Positions 17,280-26,437 of a stretch of DNA of 64,000 nt are shown here, piece by piece. Under the pieces are notes generated by a model that saw only the letters and a list, made by a program, of their open reading frames with translations, did not search any database and was not told the origin of the DNA. The translations under genes and the position numbers were made by a program. Origin of the DNA: Streptosporangium pseudovulgare (lineage in GTDB: Bacteria; Actinomycetota; Actinomycetes; Streptosporangiales; Streptosporangiaceae); contig NZ_BMQJ01000003.1 in NCBI RefSeq assembly GCF_014648055.1, positions 456,631 through 520,630 on the forward strand, read 5' to 3'. Position 1 is the first letter of the stretch, and the number at the start of each line of letters is the position of its first letter.

Positions 17280-18362
17280 TCAGCCCGTCCGGGTGATCCG
17301 GTCGGCCGGCAGCCGGGGCAGCAGCGCGCGGTAGCCGTTCGCGGCGGACAGGCGCAGCTCGTCGTCGGTGAGCGGCACCAGCCAGAGCCACCGTACGGCG
17401 TCGCCGCCGAAGGTGAAGCCCGACAGGTCCGGCAGGCCGGGCGGCCCGGCGAGCATGATGACGCCGTTGTAGGCGGAGCCGAGCGGGAACGTCTCCGGCC
17501 GGTGATACCACTTCGCCGTGTGCCCGTGACCCAGCCAGGTGACCGAGTGCCAGGGGTACTGCGCCAGCCACAGGAACAGCCGGGCCGCCTCCCGGGCGTC
17601 GCCCCGGGTCGCGACGGCGAGCTCCACCCGGGCGTAGGCCTCCGGCCGGTCGATGTACTGCTCCACCGTGGGCATCCGCTGGCAGCTCATCCCCACCGTG
17701 GACAGGATCGTGTGCTCCCGGTCCCGCTCCGGCGGCCGCTCGGTGATGCCGACCGTGGGCAGCCGTCCGCCGCCGGCGTCCCAGAACCTCCCCGCGGTGC
17801 CGACCGCCCGGTCCAGGTGGCCCATCACGAACTGCTGGAAGGTGGCCCAGGAGCCTTCACTCCCGCGCCACTCCCAGTAGGAGCGGGCCTTGGCCAGCCG
17901 CGGGGCCAGGGCTTCCATCGCGTCCTCCAGGGACCAGGCGAACGGCGACTCGCCCACCGCGTCGCGGGAGTATCCCGGCATGCCGCGGCTCACGTCGGCC
18001 CAGCCAGGAATGACCGCCAGCAGCTCGTCGTTCTCGTACAGGGCGACGCCGTCGCCCTCCTCGAACCACAGCGACCGCAGGGTGCCCAGCGGTCGCCTGC
18101 CGCCGGGGTGCCGGGTGTTCGCGCGGACGGCCACCGGCGGGAGTTCGGAGTTCAGCCGATCCAGGTCGGTCGTCTCCGGGGCCGGAACGTGGTTGGCCAG
18201 CCACACCGCTCCGTGGACCTCGCCCTTCGGCCCGCACAGGTAAGCTACCGAGGAAGTCTCGTCGCGTTCGACCACCAGGGTGCGGCTTCCGTAGGGGCTG
18301 GCGTCGCTGAGCAGGATCTCGATGCCGTCTCCCCGCTCACCCGCGGACCGGATTGTCGCCAT
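17280..18362 (-). CDS. Suppressor-of-fused (SUFU) domain protein
   Basis: A 360-residue soluble protein. The C-terminal half fits the SUFU domain: TILSTVGMSCQRMPTVE, then VTWLGHGHT, FPLGSAYNGVIML and VRWLWLVPLTDDELRLSA. The N-terminal half (1-170) holds LVVERDETSSVAYL and is unfamiliar to me. Bacterial SUFU proteins have been proposed as immunity proteins in contact-dependent toxin systems, but no toxin gene is nearby, so no role is assigned. ATG 18362 is chosen; a longer frame runs into the rlmN promoter region. Confidence 0.75.
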   Translation of the reverse strand: MATIRSAGERGDGIEILLSDASPYGSRTLVVERDETSSVAYLCGPKGEVHGAVWLANHVPAPETTDLDRLNSELPPVAVRANTRHPGGRRPLGTLRSLWFEEGDGVALYENDELLAVIPGWADVSRGMPGYSRDAVGESPFAWSLEDAMEALAPRLAKARSYWEWRGSEGSWATFQQFVMGHLDRAVGTAGRFWDAGGGRLPTVGITERPPERDREHTILSTVGMSCQRMPTVEQYIDRPEAYARVELAVATRGDAREAARLFLWLAQYPWHSVTWLGHGHTAKWYHRPETFPLGSAYNGVIMLAGPPGLPDLSGFTFGGDAVRWLWLVPLTDDELRLSAANGYRALLPRLPADRITRTG

Positions 18363-18426
18363 ATCTCCGGACTTTAGATCAGAGTCGAGTGTCGCTTCGA
18401 GTAACCGTTGAGAGAAGGCGTTGGAC

Positions 18427-19551
18427 GTGTCGACTGCCAGCCAGCCCGGGACCCCCGCACCCGGCCAGCTCACCTTCGTGGCGCCCCGCAGGGCCAAGCC
18501 CGCGCGCCACCTGGCCGATCTGACCATGGCCGAGCGCCGCGAGGCCGTCGCCGAGCTCGGCGAGAAGCCGTTCCGGGCCGACCAGCTCTCCCGGCACTAC
18601 TTCGAGCGGCTCACCGCCGACCCGAGCCTGATGACCGACCTGCCGGCCGCGGCGCGCGACAGGTTCGCCGCCGCGCTGTTCCCCACGCTGCTCACCCCCG
18701 TCCGGGAGCTGACCACCGACGGCGGCACCACCCGCAAGACGTTGTGGCGGCTGTTCGACGGCGCGCTGGTCGAGTCGGTCCTCATGCGCTACCCCGACCG
18801 CGCCACCATGTGCGTCTCCTCCCAGGCCGGCTGCGGCATGAACTGCCCGTTCTGCGCCACCGGCCAGGCCGGCCTGACCCGCAACATGAGCACCGCCGAG
18901 ATCGTCGAGCAGGTCGTCGCCGGGGCGCGGGCCCTGGCCGCCGGCGAGGTCCCGGGCGGCCCCGGCCGGGTCAGCAACGTGGTCTTCATGGGAATGGGCG
19001 AGCCGCTGGCCAATTACCGGGCCGTGGTCGGCGCCGTGCGCCGGCTGGTCGAGCCCGCCCCGGGCGGCCTGGGCATCTCCGCCCGCGGCGTCACCGTCTC
19101 CACCGTCGGGCTGGTCCCCGCGATCGGCAAGCTCGCCGACGAGGGCCTGCCGGTGACGCTGGCGCTGTCCCTGCACGCTCCCGACGACGAGCTCCGCGAC
19201 ACCCTGGTGCCGATCAACACCCGGTGGAAGGTCGCCGAGGTCCTCGACGCGGCCTGGGACTACGCCGCCCGGACCAAGCGCCGCGTCTCCATCGAGTACG
19301 CGCTGATCAAGGACGTCAACGACCAGGAGTGGCGGGCCGACCTGCTCGGCAAGCTCGTCCGGAACAAGCTCGTGCACGTCAACCTGATCCCGCTCAACCC
19401 CACCCCGGGGTCGAAGTGGACGGCCTCGCGCCCGGAGGACGAGCGGGCCTTCGTCCGCCGTCTGCAGTTCCACGGTGTCCCGGTGACCGTCCGCGACACC
19501 CGCGGCCGTGAGATCGACGGCGCCTGCGGCCAGCTCGCCGCCGCCGAGTAG
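18427..19551 (+). CDS. rlmN: 23S rRNA/tRNA adenine-C2 methyltransferase RlmN
   Basis: A 374-residue radical-SAM enzyme that methylates A2503 of 23S rRNA and A37 of some tRNAs. The [4Fe-4S] ligands are in [25 protein letters not shown] and [18 protein letters not shown] are family motifs, and the C-terminal catalytic Cys is in [13 protein letters not shown] 18427 is preferred because AGAAGG lies 8 bases before it; TTG 18421 is an alternative. It follows cdsA in the usual actinobacterial order, with the SUFU gene inserted. Confidence 0.94.
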   Translation: MSTASQPGTPAPGQLTFVAPRRAKPARHLADLTMAERREAVAELGEKPFRADQLSRHYFERLTADPSLMTDLPAAARDRFAAALFPTLLTPVRELTTDGGTTRKTLWRLFDGALVESVLMRYPDRATMCVSSQAGCGMNCPFCATGQAGLTRNMSTAEIVEQVVAGARALAAGEVPGGPGRVSNVVFMGMGEPLANYRAVVGAVRRLVEPAPGGLGISARGVTVSTVGLVPAIGKLADEGLPVTLALSLHAPDDELRDTLVPINTRWKVAEVLDAAWDYAARTKRRVSIEYALIKDVNDQEWRADLLGKLVRNKLVHVNLIPLNPTPGSKWTASRPEDERAFVRRLQFHGVPVTVRDTRGREIDGACGQLAAAE

Positions 19552-19556
19552 CACCC

Positions 19557-19646
19557 GCCCGGCAGGCCGCGATCGCCGGCCTCGCGGGGTTCGTCGCGTT
19601 TCCGGATCTCATGGTGATCGATGAGATCCAGCGGGCGCCGAACCTA
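19557..19646 (+). pseudogene. Remnant of a DUF4143-type AAA ATPase gene
   Basis: One plus frame reads AAIAGLAGFVAFPDLMVIDE followed by IQRAPNL. This matches the Walker B region of DUF4143 ATPases: the intact gene at 41383 has FVKHPGLLVIDEIQYAPGL at the same place. No Walker A or later domain remains, and the frame then runs into the 3' end of the ABC permease gene on the other strand. A short relic. Confidence 0.6.
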
Positions 19647-20315
19647 CGGTCTGGTACGGCGGAGCCGTACGTAGGCTGCCAGGCCCGCGGCGGACCAGAA
19701 GAGGGCCGCGGCGGTGACGGGGAGCAGGACCGTGTCGAGGGCGCCGTCGTTGGCCGCCCGCATCCACGGCATGACCGGCACCGTGAACCGGCCCACCGGG
19801 GTCAGGCTGACCAGCAGCAGGGCCACGTAGCCGCCGAACAGCGTCAGCATCGAGGCGGCCGGGGACTGCATGATCGGATGGCTGGTCAGCGCGCCCAGCG
19901 CCGTGCCCGCGCTCAGACCCAGCAGGTGCAGGACGGCGCCGCGCGCCACGTCGCCGGGCGCGGGGGTGGCGGCGAAGCCGTGCAGCAGCGGCGTGACGAC
20001 CGCGATCGCCGCGAACATGAGGTTGACCGTGAACGCGGCCAGCAGCCCCGCGCCGATCTCCCTGCCCGGCCCGTCGGCCGCCGTCATCGAGACCAGCCGC
20101 TGCGCCGCCGGTTCGGTGTCGAGCAGGCTGCGCGCGGCCCAGGCGAAGACGACGATCAGCAGGCCGGCCGAGTCGGCGTAGGCGGACAGCTCCTTGCCGG
20201 GCGGCGTCAGCGTCGAGTAGAAGACGCCCAGCATCAGGAGCAGCCCGATCGCCGGCTGGAACAGCCGGTGGGAGCGGGCGTAGGCGCTCAGCTTGAACCG
20301 GGTCAGACGCGTCAA
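19644..20315 (-). CDS. ABC transporter membrane protein (ABC-2-like)
   Basis: A 223-residue protein with about six transmembrane helices (for example FQPAIGLLLMLGVFYST and ASMLTLFGGYVALLLVSL), the size of a minimal ABC-2-type permease. The substrate is unknown. TTG 20315 is chosen because GGGAGGCACCG stands directly before it; the frame stays open far upstream inside the ATPase gene. It follows the ATPase gene by 34 bases, so the two form one transporter. Confidence 0.75.
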   Translation of the reverse strand: MTRLTRFKLSAYARSHRLFQPAIGLLLMLGVFYSTLTPPGKELSAYADSAGLLIVVFAWAARSLLDTEPAAQRLVSMTAADGPGREIGAGLLAAFTVNLMFAAIAVVTPLLHGFAATPAPGDVARGAVLHLLGLSAGTALGALTSHPIMQSPAASMLTLFGGYVALLLVSLTPVGRFTVPVMPWMRAANDGALDTVLLPVTAAALFWSAAGLAAYVRLRRTRP

Positions 20316-20349
20316 CGGTGCCTCCCGCCGTACGGCATGCTCTCGGGGG

Positions 20350-21258
20350 TCACAGGATCCGCCGGGCGGTGTAGCCGTCGGCGCGGAGCTTCTGCTCGAC
20401 CTCGTCGGCCTCGTCGGGGTCCACCAGCACCTCGATGACCGCCCGGCGGTCCGTGGCGGGCCCCTGCCCGGCTGCCCGCCCGGCGTCCCGTTCGGAACCG
20501 GAACCGGAACCCAAACCGGCACCGGAGCCGGAGCCGGAGCCGGGGTCGGGATCCGGTTCTGCCGGTCGCCCGAGCACCCACTCGGTGTCCCGTTCGGAGC
20601 CGGGTCCGGGGTCCGGTTCGGAGCCGGGTCCGGGGTCCTGTTCGGCCGGCCGGGCGGCGGGGTGGACGGTGACCGCGCGGTCGGCGACGAGACAGTGGTC
20701 GGCGCCGGGGAACTCCCGGAGCTGGTTCTGGTGGTCGCTGACCACGACAATGCCGCCGCGGGCGGCGATCTCGCCGATGACGGCGGGGAGTTCGGCGCGG
20801 GTCTGCTCGTCCAGCCCGGCGAACGGCTCGTCCAGGATCAGCAGGTCCGGCGGGCCGAGCAGCGACTGGATCAGCCCCACCTTCTGCGCGCTGCCCTTGG
20901 ACAGGTCGCCGAGCGGCAGGTCGAGCAGGTGGACGGCGTTCAGCCGCCGCGCGAGGTCGCCGGCCGCGGCGGGGGAGGCGCCCCGGACGCGGGTCATGTG
21001 GGCCAGGTAGGCGGAGACGGTGAAGGGCTGGCCGGTGGGGAAGACGTCGGGGGCGTAGCCGACGACGCGGGGCCGACCGGAGACCGAGCCGCGGGTCGGC
21101 GGGACGAACCCGGCGAGCAGTCGCAGCAGCGTGGACTTGCCGGCGCCGTTGCGGCCGGTGACCTCGACGACGGACCCCGGGCGGAGCGCGAGCTCGACGT
21201 CCTCAAGGATCCAGGGGCCGCGGCGGGAGTACCGGAAGGACACCTGGGAGAGCCGCAT
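20350..21258 (-). CDS. ABC transporter ATP-binding protein with low-complexity linker
   Basis: A 302-residue ATPase. Walker A is GRNGAGKST (35-43), the signature is DLSKGSAQKVGL (LSKGS in place of LSGGQ), Walker B is LLILDEPFAGLDE, and the switch His is in VVSDHQNQ. Residues about 205-270 are a Gly/Ser/Pro/Asp linker encoded by tandem repeats (GSEPDPGPGSERD-like). A short conserved-looking tail, AVIEVLVDPDEADEVEQKL, closes the protein. The linker DNA repeats lie at about 20490-20645. Confidence 0.85.
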   Translation of the reverse strand: MRLSQVSFRYSRRGPWILEDVELALRPGSVVEVTGRNGAGKSTLLRLLAGFVPPTRGSVSGRPRVVGYAPDVFPTGQPFTVSAYLAHMTRVRGASPAAAGDLARRLNAVHLLDLPLGDLSKGSAQKVGLIQSLLGPPDLLILDEPFAGLDEQTRAELPAVIGEIAARGGIVVVSDHQNQLREFPGADHCLVADRAVTVHPAARPAEQDPGPGSEPDPGPGSERDTEWVLGRPAEPDPDPGSGSGSGAGLGSGSGSERDAGRAAGQGPATDRRAVIEVLVDPDEADEVEQKLRADGYTARRIL

Positions 21259-21452
21259 GCACCGCACCCTACCGGGATCATCCTCGCCACGTCCCCGCCG
21301 CCGGAATCCGCCCCGGTCGCGGGCCGGCGAGTCCGGGCGGCTCGAAGCCGTCCGGGCGGCCCGGCCCTCCGTTGAGATCACGGGCCGGTGAGGCCGCGCC
21401 GCCCGGGGGCGTGCGGTCGGCCGGTGGGGGCGGGTGGCCCGGGGGCGTCCGG

Positions 21453-22931
21453 TCAGCCGGTGAGGCCGAGCTGCCCGGCGGCCCGGACTGCCAGCCACAC
21501 CTCGGCGAACGCCCCCGTGGACGAAAGATCCCGGCCGGTGAGCGCGGTGAACCGGCGCAGCCGGTAGGCCAGCGTGTTGGGGTGGACGTGCAGCGCCGCC
21601 GCCGCGTCCTCGGTGCGGCGGTCCCGCTCCATCCAGGTGCGGACCGAGGCCAGCAGGTGGGAGTCGTGGGCGGCGTCGTACCGGATCACCTCGCCGAGCA
21701 CGTGCTCGACCAGCGCCGAGAGCACCGCGGGGTCCTCCGGCAGCCACCGCCCGGCGGTGTCGTCGCCGTAGCGGACGAGCGCCTGGCCCGACTCGGCCGC
21801 CCGGGAGACGGCCCACACCGCCTCCCTGCGGGCCACCCGCAGGGACGTCCCGGCGGCGAACGGCCTGCTCATCCCGGCCGCGACGCCCGGTACCCCGGCG
21901 ACGGCGGCGGCCGCCTCGGCGGTGCCGAGGACGTAGCGGTCGTCGCCCCTGCCGAGCATGAGGAACGGGCGGTCGTCCAGGGCGCGCAGCAGGCCGTCGT
22001 CGGACACGCCGCGGACGGCCAGCAGGACCAGCTCGTCGTCGGGCAGGCCCAGCCGGATCAGCCGCCGCCGGGCCGTGGCCGGGTCGAGCACGTCCTGCAG
22101 CAGCTCGGCCAGGATCTCCGCGCCCTCGCGGCGCAGGGTCTCGCGCTCGTGGCGGGTCATGGCGACCTGGAGCGCGGCGACGGTGGCGATGTGCTGGGCC
22201 ACCGCCAGCCCGGCCGGGCGGGCGCCCTCCCGCTCCAGGGCGACGAGGAAGCCGGCCGGGCCGCCCGGGGCGGGCACCGGGAGGACGAACCCGCCGGGGA
22301 TCGTCGGGGGCGCCTCCGCCGTCCTGGGCAGCAGACCCGGGTCGGGCACGGGGACGCCGGGCAGCAGCGGGCGGCCCTGCGGCGTGCACAGGTACACCGT
22401 GTAGCCGCTGAGCCGTTCCAGGCGGCGGAACAGTGTCGCGGTGCCGAGGTCCTCGGAGGTCATCCAGCGCAGCGCGCCGAAGACCTGGAGCTGCGCGCCG
22501 AGCCGCTGGCGGGCGTCCTCCTGTACGGCCGCGGCGACCTCCTGGGCGACGGCGATGAACGGGACGGCCAGCGGCACCTCCAGGACCGGCATGCCGCGTT
22601 CCTCGGCGGCGGCGAGGAACGCCCGGTGCAGCGGCGGCACGTGGAGCTGGGCCGACAGGGCCAGCGCGGACACCCCGGCGTCGTCGAGCCGCTCCAGGTA
22701 GGCCCGCTGGCGGGCGGCGGAGCGGGGGATCGCGATTCCGGTCGTCATGATCAGTTCGGCGCCCAGCAGCCAGGGCGTGGGGTCGTCCAGCTCGCTGACG
22801 TGCGCCCAGGACACCGAGCGGCCGAGCCCGGCGTGCCCGGCGAGGACGCGCAGCTGCAGGGCCGGGAAGCGGATCAGCTCCTCGACGGTGAGCCGGTCGG
22901 CGGAACCGGCGGTGTGATTGTGGTCGGCCAC
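21453..22931 (-). CDS. PucR-family transcriptional regulator
   Basis: A 492-residue regulator. The N-terminal PucR domain (about 14-135) includes VSWAHVSELDDPTPWLLGAE and ELIMTTGIAIP; a GGDEF-like middle follows; the C-terminal HTH is AAAALHVHPNTLAYRLRRF. PucR proteins usually control purine or amine catabolism. It is divergent from the agmatinase-family gene across 140 bases and may control that gene and the permease. GTG start at 22931. Confidence 0.9.
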   Translation of the reverse strand: MADHNHTAGSADRLTVEELIRFPALQLRVLAGHAGLGRSVSWAHVSELDDPTPWLLGAELIMTTGIAIPRSAARQRAYLERLDDAGVSALALSAQLHVPPLHRAFLAAAEERGMPVLEVPLAVPFIAVAQEVAAAVQEDARQRLGAQLQVFGALRWMTSEDLGTATLFRRLERLSGYTVYLCTPQGRPLLPGVPVPDPGLLPRTAEAPPTIPGGFVLPVPAPGGPAGFLVALEREGARPAGLAVAQHIATVAALQVAMTRHERETLRREGAEILAELLQDVLDPATARRRLIRLGLPDDELVLLAVRGVSDDGLLRALDDRPFLMLGRGDDRYVLGTAEAAAAVAGVPGVAAGMSRPFAAGTSLRVARREAVWAVSRAAESGQALVRYGDDTAGRWLPEDPAVLSALVEHVLGEVIRYDAAHDSHLLASVRTWMERDRRTEDAAAALHVHPNTLAYRLRRFTALTGRDLSSTGAFAEVWLAVRAAGQLGLTG

Positions 22932-23071
22932 AGGAAACCCCGTCGTAGTTCGTTCTCCCCACAGTACCTAAACCGTCACAAAGCTCCCAGACTGTACGGA
23001 TAGCCTGCTCAGAGCCGGGTTCTCCGCGCCCGGCCCCCACCACCCCACGCCTCCCGAAAGGACGGTGCGGC
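22932..23071. promoter_or_regulatory. Divergent control region, PucR gene / agmatinase gene
   Basis: 140 bases, less G+C-rich than the neighbouring genes, with ACAGT (22960s) and ACTGT (22990s) in inverted orientation about 25 bases apart and TACGGATAGCCT as a possible rightward -10 region. GAAAGGACGG precedes the agmatinase ATG. No riboswitch-like fold was recognised. Confidence 0.4.
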
Positions 23072-24031
23072 ATGACCGAACCCCGGGGTCCCGTCGACTC
23101 CTCCCGCGTCCCCCGCTTCGCGGGACCGGCGACGTTCGCACGGCTGCCGCGCCTGGACGAGGTCGGGCGCTGCGACGTGGCCGTGGTGGGGGTGCCGTTC
23201 GACAGCGGCGTCTCCTACCGCCCCGGCGCCCGCTTCGGCCCCTCGGCGGTCCGCGAGGCCAGCCGCCTGCTCCGGCCGTACCACCCCGGCCTGGACGTCT
23301 CGCCGTTCGCCGCGGTGCAGGTGGCCGACGCCGGCGACATCGCCTGCAACCCGTTCAACATCGGCGAGGCCGTCGAGACGATCGAGGACGCCGCGACCCG
23401 GCTCCAGGAGGACGGCGCCCGCCTGGTCACCATCGGCGGCGACCACACGATCGCGCTGCCGCTGCTGCGCTCCCTGGCCAGGCGGCACGGCCCGGTGGCC
23501 ATGCTGCACTTCGACGCCCACCTCGACACCTGGGACACCTACTTCGGCGCCGAGTACACCCACGGCACGCCGTTCCGCCGGGCCGTGGAGGAGGGCATCC
23601 TCGACACCGAGGCGGTCGGCCACGTCGGCACGCGCGGCCCGCTGTACGGCAAGCAGGACCTCGACGACGACCGGCGCCTCGGCTTCGGCATCATGACCTC
23701 GGCCGACGTGATGCGCCGCGGCGTGGACGAGATCGTCGACGCGCTCCGGCAGCGGATCGGCGACCGGCCGCTCTACCTGTCGATCGACATCGACGTGCTC
23801 GACCCCGCGCACGCCCCCGGCACCGGAACCCCCGAGGCGGGCGGCCTCACCAGCCGCGAGCTGCTGGAGATCCTGCGCGGTCTGGCCGGATGCAACCTGG
23901 TCGGCGCCGACGTGGTCGAGGTGGCCCCCGCCTACGACCACGCGGAGATCACCGCGGTGGCCGCCTCCCACGTCGCCTACGACCTGGTCAGCCTGCTGGC
24001 GCTGTCCGGCCCCGCGCGGGAGGCCCGGTGA
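23072..24031 (+). CDS. Agmatinase-family ureohydrolase
   Basis: A 319-residue binuclear-manganese enzyme releasing urea from agmatine or another guanidino compound. All six metal ligands are visible: His125 (GGDHT), Asp148, His150, Asp152 (HFDAHLD), Asp239 and Asp241 ([19 protein letters not shown]). Substrate cannot be read from sequence: agmatine gives putrescine, guanidinobutyrate gives GABA. The neighbouring amine importer and dehydrogenase support either. The stop overlaps the permease start by 4 bases. Confidence 0.9.
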   Translation: MTEPRGPVDSSRVPRFAGPATFARLPRLDEVGRCDVAVVGVPFDSGVSYRPGARFGPSAVREASRLLRPYHPGLDVSPFAAVQVADAGDIACNPFNIGEAVETIEDAATRLQEDGARLVTIGGDHTIALPLLRSLARRHGPVAMLHFDAHLDTWDTYFGAEYTHGTPFRRAVEEGILDTEAVGHVGTRGPLYGKQDLDDDRRLGFGIMTSADVMRRGVDEIVDALRQRIGDRPLYLSIDIDVLDPAHAPGTGTPEAGGLTSRELLEILRGLAGCNLVGADVVEVAPAYDHAEITAVAASHVAYDLVSLLALSGPAREAR

Positions 24032-25608
24032 GCCGGGCGGATCACGCCGCGGCGGGCGCCTCCGACCGCGCGCCGTCCGTCATCGAGGTCGAGCAGCACG
24101 GCGTCGAACGCATCCCGGACGCCGACCGCACCGCCCGCCCGCTGGACCTGTTCCGGCTGGCCTTCGGCGGCGCGAACACCTTCGCCACGTGCGTGCTGGG
24201 CTCGTTCCCCATCCTGTTCGGGCTCTCCTTCTGGCAGGGGCTCGCCGCGACGGGGCTCGGCCTGGTGGTCGGCGCGCTGATCCTGGCGCCGCTGGCCGTC
24301 TTCGGCCCGGTGAACGGCACGAACAACGCCGTCTCCTCCTCGGCCCACCTGGGCGTGCACGGCCGGGTCGTCGGCTCGTTCCTGTCCCTGCTCACCGCGA
24401 TCGCGTTCTTCTCGATCTCGGTGTGGTCCTCCGGCGACGCGCTGGTCGGCGGCGCCCACCGGCTGGCCGGGCTGCCGGAGTCGAACCTGTCGTACAGCGT
24501 GGCCTACGCGCTGTTCGCCGTGCTGGTCCTGGTGGTCTGCGTCTACGGCTTCCGCTTCATGCTGCTGGTCAACAAGATCGCGGTGGCCGCGGCCTCGCTG
24601 CTGTTCGTGCTGGGCGCGTTCGCCTTCGCCGGGGACTTCGACCCCTCCTACGCCGGGGCGTTCGCCTCCACGGCCGCGCCGGGGTTCTGGCCGTCGTTCA
24701 TCGGCGCCGCCCTGATCGTGCTGTCCAACCCGATCTCCTTCGGCGCCTTCCTCGGCGACTGGTCCCGCTACATCCCGGCGGAAACCCCGCGCGTCCGGGT
24801 GATGGGCGCGGCCTTCCTGGCCCAGCTCGCCACGATCCTGCCGTTCCTGTTCGGCCTGACCACCGCGTCGATCATCGCCGCCAAGGCGTCGGAGTACGTC
24901 GACCCGGCCGCCCCCAACTACGTCGGCGGGCTGCTCGCGGTCTCCCCGGCGTGGTACTTCCTGCCGGTCTGCCTGATCGCGCTGATCGGCGGCATGTCCA
25001 CCGGCACGACCGCCCTCTACGGCACCGGCCTGGACTTCTCCAGCGTCTTCCCGCGCTTCAACCGGGTCCAGGCGACGGTGTTCATCGGCGTGCTGTCGAT
25101 CGGCTTCATCTTCCTCGGCCGCTTCACCCTGAACCTGACGCAGAGCATCTCCACGTTCGCCACGCTGATCGTCACCTGCACCGCCCCCTGGATGGTGATC
25201 ATGATGCTCGGCTACGTGACCCGGCGCGGCTGGTACGACGCCGAGGCGCTGCAGGTCTTCAACCGCCGCCAGCGCGGGGGCCGCTACTGGTTCACCCACG
25301 GCTGGAACTGGCGCGGGATGGCCTCCTGGCTGCTGGCCGCGATGACGGCGATCCTGTTCGTCAACATCCCCGGCCAGTTCGTCGGGCCGCTCGGCGGCCT
25401 CGCCGGGGGCACGGACATCTCGCTGCCGCTGGGCCTGGCCGTCGCGGCCGTGCTCTACCTGGCCATGCTGGCGGCCTTCCCCGAGCCGCGCGGCGTCTTC
25501 GGCCCGGAGGGGCCGCGCCTGGTCCGCTCCCGCGACGTCCCGGTCCCGCCCATCGAGGGACCGGGCGCCACCGCCGCGCCCGCCGCGGCGACGACCGCCC
25601 GGGTGTGA
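24028..25608 (+). CDS. NCS1-family permease (cytosine/purine/allantoin type)
   Basis: A 526-residue membrane protein with about 12 helices. [35 protein letters not shown], given in part, and [17 protein letters not shown] mark the NCS1 family. Because it is translationally coupled to the ureohydrolase (GTGA overlap), it probably imports that enzyme's guanidino or related substrate rather than a nucleobase (inference). The C-terminus is a Pro/Ala tail. Confidence 0.87.
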   Translation: MSRADHAAAGASDRAPSVIEVEQHGVERIPDADRTARPLDLFRLAFGGANTFATCVLGSFPILFGLSFWQGLAATGLGLVVGALILAPLAVFGPVNGTNNAVSSSAHLGVHGRVVGSFLSLLTAIAFFSISVWSSGDALVGGAHRLAGLPESNLSYSVAYALFAVLVLVVCVYGFRFMLLVNKIAVAAASLLFVLGAFAFAGDFDPSYAGAFASTAAPGFWPSFIGAALIVLSNPISFGAFLGDWSRYIPAETPRVRVMGAAFLAQLATILPFLFGLTTASIIAAKASEYVDPAAPNYVGGLLAVSPAWYFLPVCLIALIGGMSTGTTALYGTGLDFSSVFPRFNRVQATVFIGVLSIGFIFLGRFTLNLTQSISTFATLIVTCTAPWMVIMMLGYVTRRGWYDAEALQVFNRRQRGGRYWFTHGWNWRGMASWLLAAMTAILFVNIPGQFVGPLGGLAGGTDISLPLGLAVAAVLYLAMLAAFPEPRGVFGPEGPRLVRSRDVPVPPIEGPGATAAPAAATTARV

Positions 25609-25632
25609 TCCGTCCGGGCGTGCTCAGGCGTC

Positions 25633-25670
25633 CGCCCGCCGTACGGCCCGGACCGGCCGTACGGCGGGCG
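25633..25670. terminator. Bidirectional hairpin between permease and Lrp genes
   Basis: A 16-bp perfect stem CGCCCGCCGTACGGCC / GGCCGTACGGCGGGCG with a 6-base loop (25633-25648, 25655-25670), placed between convergent genes. Both arms contain CCGTACGG. Confidence 0.8.
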
Positions 25671-25721
25671 AGCGCCGGCGGGCGAGCGCGGGGGTGCACC
25701 GGGGGATGATCCCGGAGGGCG

Positions 25722-26216
25722 TCAGCGGGTGCCCCAGGAGTAGGTCTGCTTGTGCAGCTTGAGGTAGACGAACGTCTCGGTGGCGCGGACCGTGGGGATG
25801 GCCCGGATCTTGCCGAGGATGTCCAGCAGGTGCGTGTCGCTCTCGCAGACCACCTCGACCATGATGTCCACCGAGCCGGCGGTCAGCACGACGTAGTCGA
25901 TCTCCTTGATGGCCGACAGCTCGTCGGCCACCATCTCCAGATCGCCCTCGCACTTGATGCCGATCATCGCCTGGCGGGAGAATCCGAGGGTGAGCGGGTC
26001 GGTGACCCCGACGATCTGCATGACCCCGGCGTCGAGCAGGCGCTGGACCCGCTGGCGGACGGCGGCCTCGGACAACCCCACCGCCTTGCCGATGGCGGCG
26101 TAGGGCTTGCGGCCGTCCGCCTGCAGCTGTTCGATGATCTGTTTGGAGATCTCGTCGAGGACGACCGTCCCGTGCTTCGCGTCGTTGTCGCGGCGTACCT
26201 TGGGCGGCGTCGTCAT
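25722..26216 (-). CDS. Lrp/AsnC-family regulator
   Basis: A 164-residue regulator. The N-terminal HTH is LDEISKQIIEQLQADGRKPY and AIGKAVGLSEAAVRQRVQRLL; the RAM ligand-binding domain follows (FSRQAMIGIK, YVVLTAGSVDIMVEVV). It is divergent from the aldehyde dehydrogenase gene and probably controls the island. An 8-bp inverted repeat lies in the shared control region. Confidence 0.9.
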   Translation of the reverse strand: MTTPPKVRRDNDAKHGTVVLDEISKQIIEQLQADGRKPYAAIGKAVGLSEAAVRQRVQRLLDAGVMQIVGVTDPLTLGFSRQAMIGIKCEGDLEMVADELSAIKEIDYVVLTAGSVDIMVEVVCESDTHLLDILGKIRAIPTVRATETFVYLKLHKQTYSWGTR

Positions 26217-26336
26217 CCGCGCTCCCTGGCGTCGGTGTTACGGGGTCTGTTACGGGGTCGTCGCGGGCATCTCACGCCCTGCCGACATGTTGCGGCTCGC
26301 TGCGACATGCTGTCAGTTTTTACTGCTCTGTCAAGC

Positions 26337-26372
26337 GATTTCGTCGCGATTTGGTATCTTAACAACGAAATC
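26337..26372. promoter_or_regulatory. Inverted repeat in the Lrp / aldehyde dehydrogenase control region
   Basis: GATTTCGT (26337-26344) and ACGAAATC (26365-26372) form a perfect inverted repeat with a 20-base spacer, in the most A+T-rich stretch of the neighbourhood. Its right part overlaps TATCTTAACAACGAAAT (26355-26371), which recurs upstream of the amine oxidase gene. A probable site for the Lrp-type protein. Confidence 0.6.
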
Positions 26373-26437
26373 CCTTGTCGCGTAGGCTCTCCTCTGTAAG
26401 AGTCCCCATAACCAAGCCACCTCACAGGAGGTCAACG

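Noticed and set aside
21372..23003. A 543-codon plus-strand frame opposite the PucR gene
   Set aside because: Gly/Arg/Gln/His-rich antisense shadow; the minus-strand PucR domains are unambiguous.
22932..23071. A guanidine riboswitch before the ureohydrolase gene
   Set aside because: No ykkC-type conserved core or suitable stems were found in the 140-base gap.
21259..23073. An upstream extension of the ABC ATPase frame to 907 codons
   Set aside because: The extra part is Arg/Pro/Gly noise overlapping the PucR gene in another frame; the ATPase begins cleanly at ATG 21258.
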